Source: Microbacterium sp.
GTDB lineage: Bacteria > Actinomycetota > Actinomycetes > Actinomycetales > Microbacteriaceae
DNA: 7,508 bases
Assembly (NCBI GenBank): GCA_031286555.1
Contig: JAITUD010000520.1
Location: 1-7,508 of the forward strand
Direction of reading: 5' to 3'
Made by a program: the position numbers and the translations under genes. Under the pieces are notes generated by a model. The model did no database searches, was not told the origin of the DNA, and was given only the letters and a program-made list of their open reading frames with translations. The first letter of the stretch is position 1, and each line of letters starts with the position of its first letter. Shown piece after piece: positions 5,180-7,508 of this stretch.

Positions 5180-7468
5180 ATGACCTCCCGCATCCGCGGC
5201 GTCCACGGTGTCGTGGCGCTGATCCTGCTGATCCTTCTCGCCTGGGGTGCGGTGTGGAGCGTTCAGCCACCTGCCCCCGTCGCCTCCTCCGCACCTGAAG
5301 GCGAGTTCAGCGCGCAGCGCGCGCAGACCGTGCAGAAGGCGATCAGCCAGGAGAAGCACCCGACCGGAACCGCGGCGAATGAGACCGTCCGCGACTACCT
5401 CGTCGCTCAGCTGACCGAACTGGGCCTCGAGCCGGAGATCCAGGACGCCGTCGGCGCCTCCACGACGCTGCGTGCAGGCACGCTGTCGCGCGTGCGGAAC
5501 ATCACCGCACGCATCCCCGGCACGGATCCGACGAAGACGCTGTTCCTGGTCAGCCACTACGACTCCGCCGAGGCCTCCTACGGTGCGGGTGACGACGGCA
5601 CTGGCACCGCGACCCTCGTCGAGACCGCGCGCGCCCTGGCCACCGGTCCCGCCCTGCGCAACGACGTCGTCCTGCTCTTCACGGATGCCGAGGAGGCCTG
5701 CCTCTGCGGCGCGGAGGCGTTCGTGAACCAGAACCCGCTCGCCCGGGACGGCGGCGTCGTGCTGAACTTCGAGGCGCGCGGCGGCTCGGGTCCGGCGATC
5801 ATGTTCGAGACGGCGAAGGGCAACGCGGAGCTCGTCGACGTGTACGGCTCGGCCGCGCAGAACCCGGTGGCGACGAGCCTCGCCGTCGAGGTGTACCGCC
5901 TGCTGCCCAACGACACCGACTTCTCGCTGTTCCGCGACGACGGGCGGTTCACGGGTCTGAACACCGCCTTCATCGACAGCTCGCGGGTGTACCACTCGCC
6001 GCAGGACGACATGGCGCACGTGTCGCCGGCCTCGCTGCAGCACATGGGCGAGAACGCGCTCGCGACGACCCGCGCACTCGGCGACGCCGATCTGGCGGCG
6101 CTGGCGAAGCCCGCCGCGGATGACGCCAGCTACTTCCCCGTGCTCGGTCAGCTGGTGCGCTACCCGGGCTGGCTGGTGTGGCCGATCGCCGGCGCCGGTC
6201 TGCTGTCGGTGATCGCGGCCGCCGTCGTGGCCGTGCGGCGACGTGCGACCGGCATCGGCCGGCTCTTCGCCGGGTTCGGCCTCACCGTGCTGCCGCTGGC
6301 CGCTGTGGGGCTGCTGGCGCAGCCGTTCTGGAAGCTCCTGGTGGCGATCCGTCCCGACTACATGCAGCTCAGCGACCCGTGGCATCCGGACTGGCTGCGG
6401 GTCTCGCTGGTCGCCGTCGTGTTCACCGTGGTGCTGCTGTGGTTCGCTCTGCTGCGCAAGCGGATCGGCGCCACCGCGCTGGTCATCGGTGGGCTCATGT
6501 GGCTCGCCGTCCTCGGTGCCGTCACCGCGGCGCTGGTGCCCGGCGGGTCGTACCTGGTCGCCGTCCCCGCTGTCGCGGGCGGCATCGGAGTGATCCTGCA
6601 GCTCTCGCTGCGCTGGGGGTGGATCGGCACGCTGCTCGCGGCAGCCGTCGCCGTCGTGATCCTCGCACCGACCGTCGCGCTGTTCTTCCCCGCGATGGGG
6701 CTCGCGAACCCGATCGCCGCGGCGCTGATCACGGCCTTCCTCGCGCTGGGAGTGCTCCCGGTTCTGGCGTGGCTGTTCCCGAGCGAGCCTGCGACGGAGG
6801 CCGGGAAGGCGCGTCCCCGCTGGATCCGGCGCGCACTGCCGCCGATCGCGGCCGCCACCGTCGCCGTGGCCGCCTGCGGCATCGGTCTGGCCGTGGACGT
6901 GCCGGATGCCGCGCATCCGATCGGCATCAACGTCAGCTATGCGATGGACGCCGACACCGGCCGGGCCGAGTGGGTGCGCACCGGAGCAGATCCCACGGGC
7001 TGGAGCGACGCCCTCGTCGACACCGAGCAGGATGTCGCGGCCGACTACCCGCTGCTCGATGGCGACACAACCGTCGGCACGGCGGATGCCGCTGATCTGA
7101 AGGCTCCCGAGGTGACGGTGGAGTCCGACGACACCGCGAGCGGAGACCGCGTGCTGACGCTGCGGATCTCCTCACAGCGGGATGCCCGGATGCTGCAGCT
7201 CGTGGCCACCGACGGCGAGGTGATCTCCGCGACCGCCGACGGGCGGAAGGTGGACATCGACGGGACCTTCGCGCTCGCGTTCCACGCGCCGCCGGCCGAG
7301 GGCCTGGAGGTCGTGCTGACCGTCAAGGACTCGGTCACCCTCCGCGTGCTCGATGTCACCGACGGCGTCGAGGAGATGCCCGGCTTCGTCCCGCGCCCCG
7401 ACGATGTCGACGTGAAGCCAGGGCACACCTCCGACCTCGTGATGGTCGCGCGGACCGTGAAGCTCTGA
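5180..7468 (+). CDS. Nine-pass membrane M28-family zinc metallopeptidase (ERMP1/Pff1-like architecture)
   Basis: Product of 762 residues. An N-terminal signal-anchor helix (about 9-28) is followed by an M28 peptidase domain (about 45-300). It starts HPTGTAANETVRDYL (60-74) and carries the co-catalytic di-zinc set: H126 (SHYDSA), D138 (GAGDDGTG), the E171-E172 pair (TDAEEACLCGAEAF), E198 (NFEARG) and H272 (VYHSPQDD). E171 is the expected general base and the other five are the expected zinc ligands, so the site looks complete. About eight hydrophobic helices follow (roughly 330-352, 361-383, 404-425, 430-452, 457-476, 479-503, 510-533, 553-574), then a soluble C-terminal part of about 185 residues. 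With the N-terminus inside, nine crossings place both the peptidase and the C-terminal part outside the membrane. This domain order is that of eukaryotic ERMP1 and yeast vacuolar Pff1. The exact helix count is by eye. Substrates are unknown; aminopeptidase activity is the usual M28 function. No operon partner is visible: pgm ends 73 bases upstream and the last 40 bases of the window hold no recognisable gene. Confidence 0.9.
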   Translation: MTSRIRGVHGVVALILLILLAWGAVWSVQPPAPVASSAPEGEFSAQRAQTVQKAISQEKHPTGTAANETVRDYLVAQLTELGLEPEIQDAVGASTTLRAGTLSRVRNITARIPGTDPTKTLFLVSHYDSAEASYGAGDDGTGTATLVETARALATGPALRNDVVLLFTDAEEACLCGAEAFVNQNPLARDGGVVLNFEARGGSGPAIMFETAKGNAELVDVYGSAAQNPVATSLAVEVYRLLPNDTDFSLFRDDGRFTGLNTAFIDSSRVYHSPQDDMAHVSPASLQHMGENALATTRALGDADLAALAKPAADDASYFPVLGQLVRYPGWLVWPIAGAGLLSVIAAAVVAVRRRATGIGRLFAGFGLTVLPLAAVGLLAQPFWKLLVAIRPDYMQLSDPWHPDWLRVSLVAVVFTVVLLWFALLRKRIGATALVIGGLMWLAVLGAVTAALVPGGSYLVAVPAVAGGIGVILQLSLRWGWIGTLLAAAVAVVILAPTVALFFPAMGLANPIAAALITAFLALGVLPVLAWLFPSEPATEAGKARPRWIRRALPPIAAATVAVAACGIGLAVDVPDAAHPIGINVSYAMDADTGRAEWVRTGADPTGWSDALVDTEQDVAADYPLLDGDTTVGTADAADLKAPEVTVESDDTASGDRVLTLRISSQRDARMLQLVATDGEVISATADGRKVDIDGTFALAFHAPPAEGLEVVLTVKDSVTLRVLDVTDGVEEMPGFVPRPDDVDVKPGHTSDLVMVARTVKL

Positions 7469-7508
7469 TCGCTGCGGTCGCTGTGCAGAGAGGCGCCTCC
7501 GGACGATC

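Noticed and set aside
4901..6916. 671-codon minus-strand open frame opposite pgm and the M28 gene
   Set aside because: It is antisense to clear conserved genes and its translation is dominated by Arg, Gly, Asp and His repeats typical of antisense frames in GC-rich DNA. The 3169-5049 and 24-1313 minus-strand frames are rejected for the same reason.
7490..7499. GAGGCGCCTC 10-bp palindrome after the M28 gene as a terminator
   Set aside because: It has no loop and no following T-tract, and perfect short palindromes are expected by chance in GC-rich DNA. The window ends too soon to judge.

Overview
The window is high-GC DNA (my rough estimate is about 70%) that looks like a chromosomal segment from an actinobacterium, most probably Microbacteriaceae and perhaps Microbacterium. 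The reasons are the codon bias, the start sites that look leaderless, the protein types, and a dense scatter of the word GGATGCC/GGCATCC. The assignment is by impression and not by database search.

Layout: (1) 63-1106 (+), a luciferase-like flavin-dependent oxidoreductase. (2) 1107-2435, an accessory island. It holds one gene (1355-2281, +) for a 308-residue protein with an AbiEi-like N-terminal region and a C-terminal DUF559/Vsr-like PD-(D/E)xK nuclease domain. Four copies of a short TGGGAGCC-cored repeat lie on each side of it. Three adjacent pairs of copies are head-to-head and can fold into hairpins, and I found the repeat nowhere else in the window. (3) 2436-3377 (-), pheA, prephenate dehydratase with an ACT domain. 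(4) 3463-5106 (+), pgm, phosphoglucomutase, divergent from pheA across 85 bp. (5) 5180-7468 (+), a nine-pass membrane M28 zinc peptidase with the ERMP1/Pff1 type of architecture.

The flanking genes are ordinary metabolism: phenylalanine synthesis, the glucose-1-P/glucose-6-P branch point, a flavin oxidoreductase and a membrane peptidase. I see no functional link among them. The most interesting part is the repeat-nuclease-repeat island. Its arrangement (a nuclease-fold gene flanked on both sides by palindromic repeat doublets) resembles that of REP/REPIN repeats around RAYT transposase genes, but the protein belongs to an unrelated fold. That parallel is inference.

A second pattern is that four of the five genes have a hexamer of the form (T/C)AnnnT ending exactly 6 nt before the chosen start codon, which suggests leaderless transcripts. 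The fifth gene (63-1106) lacks it.
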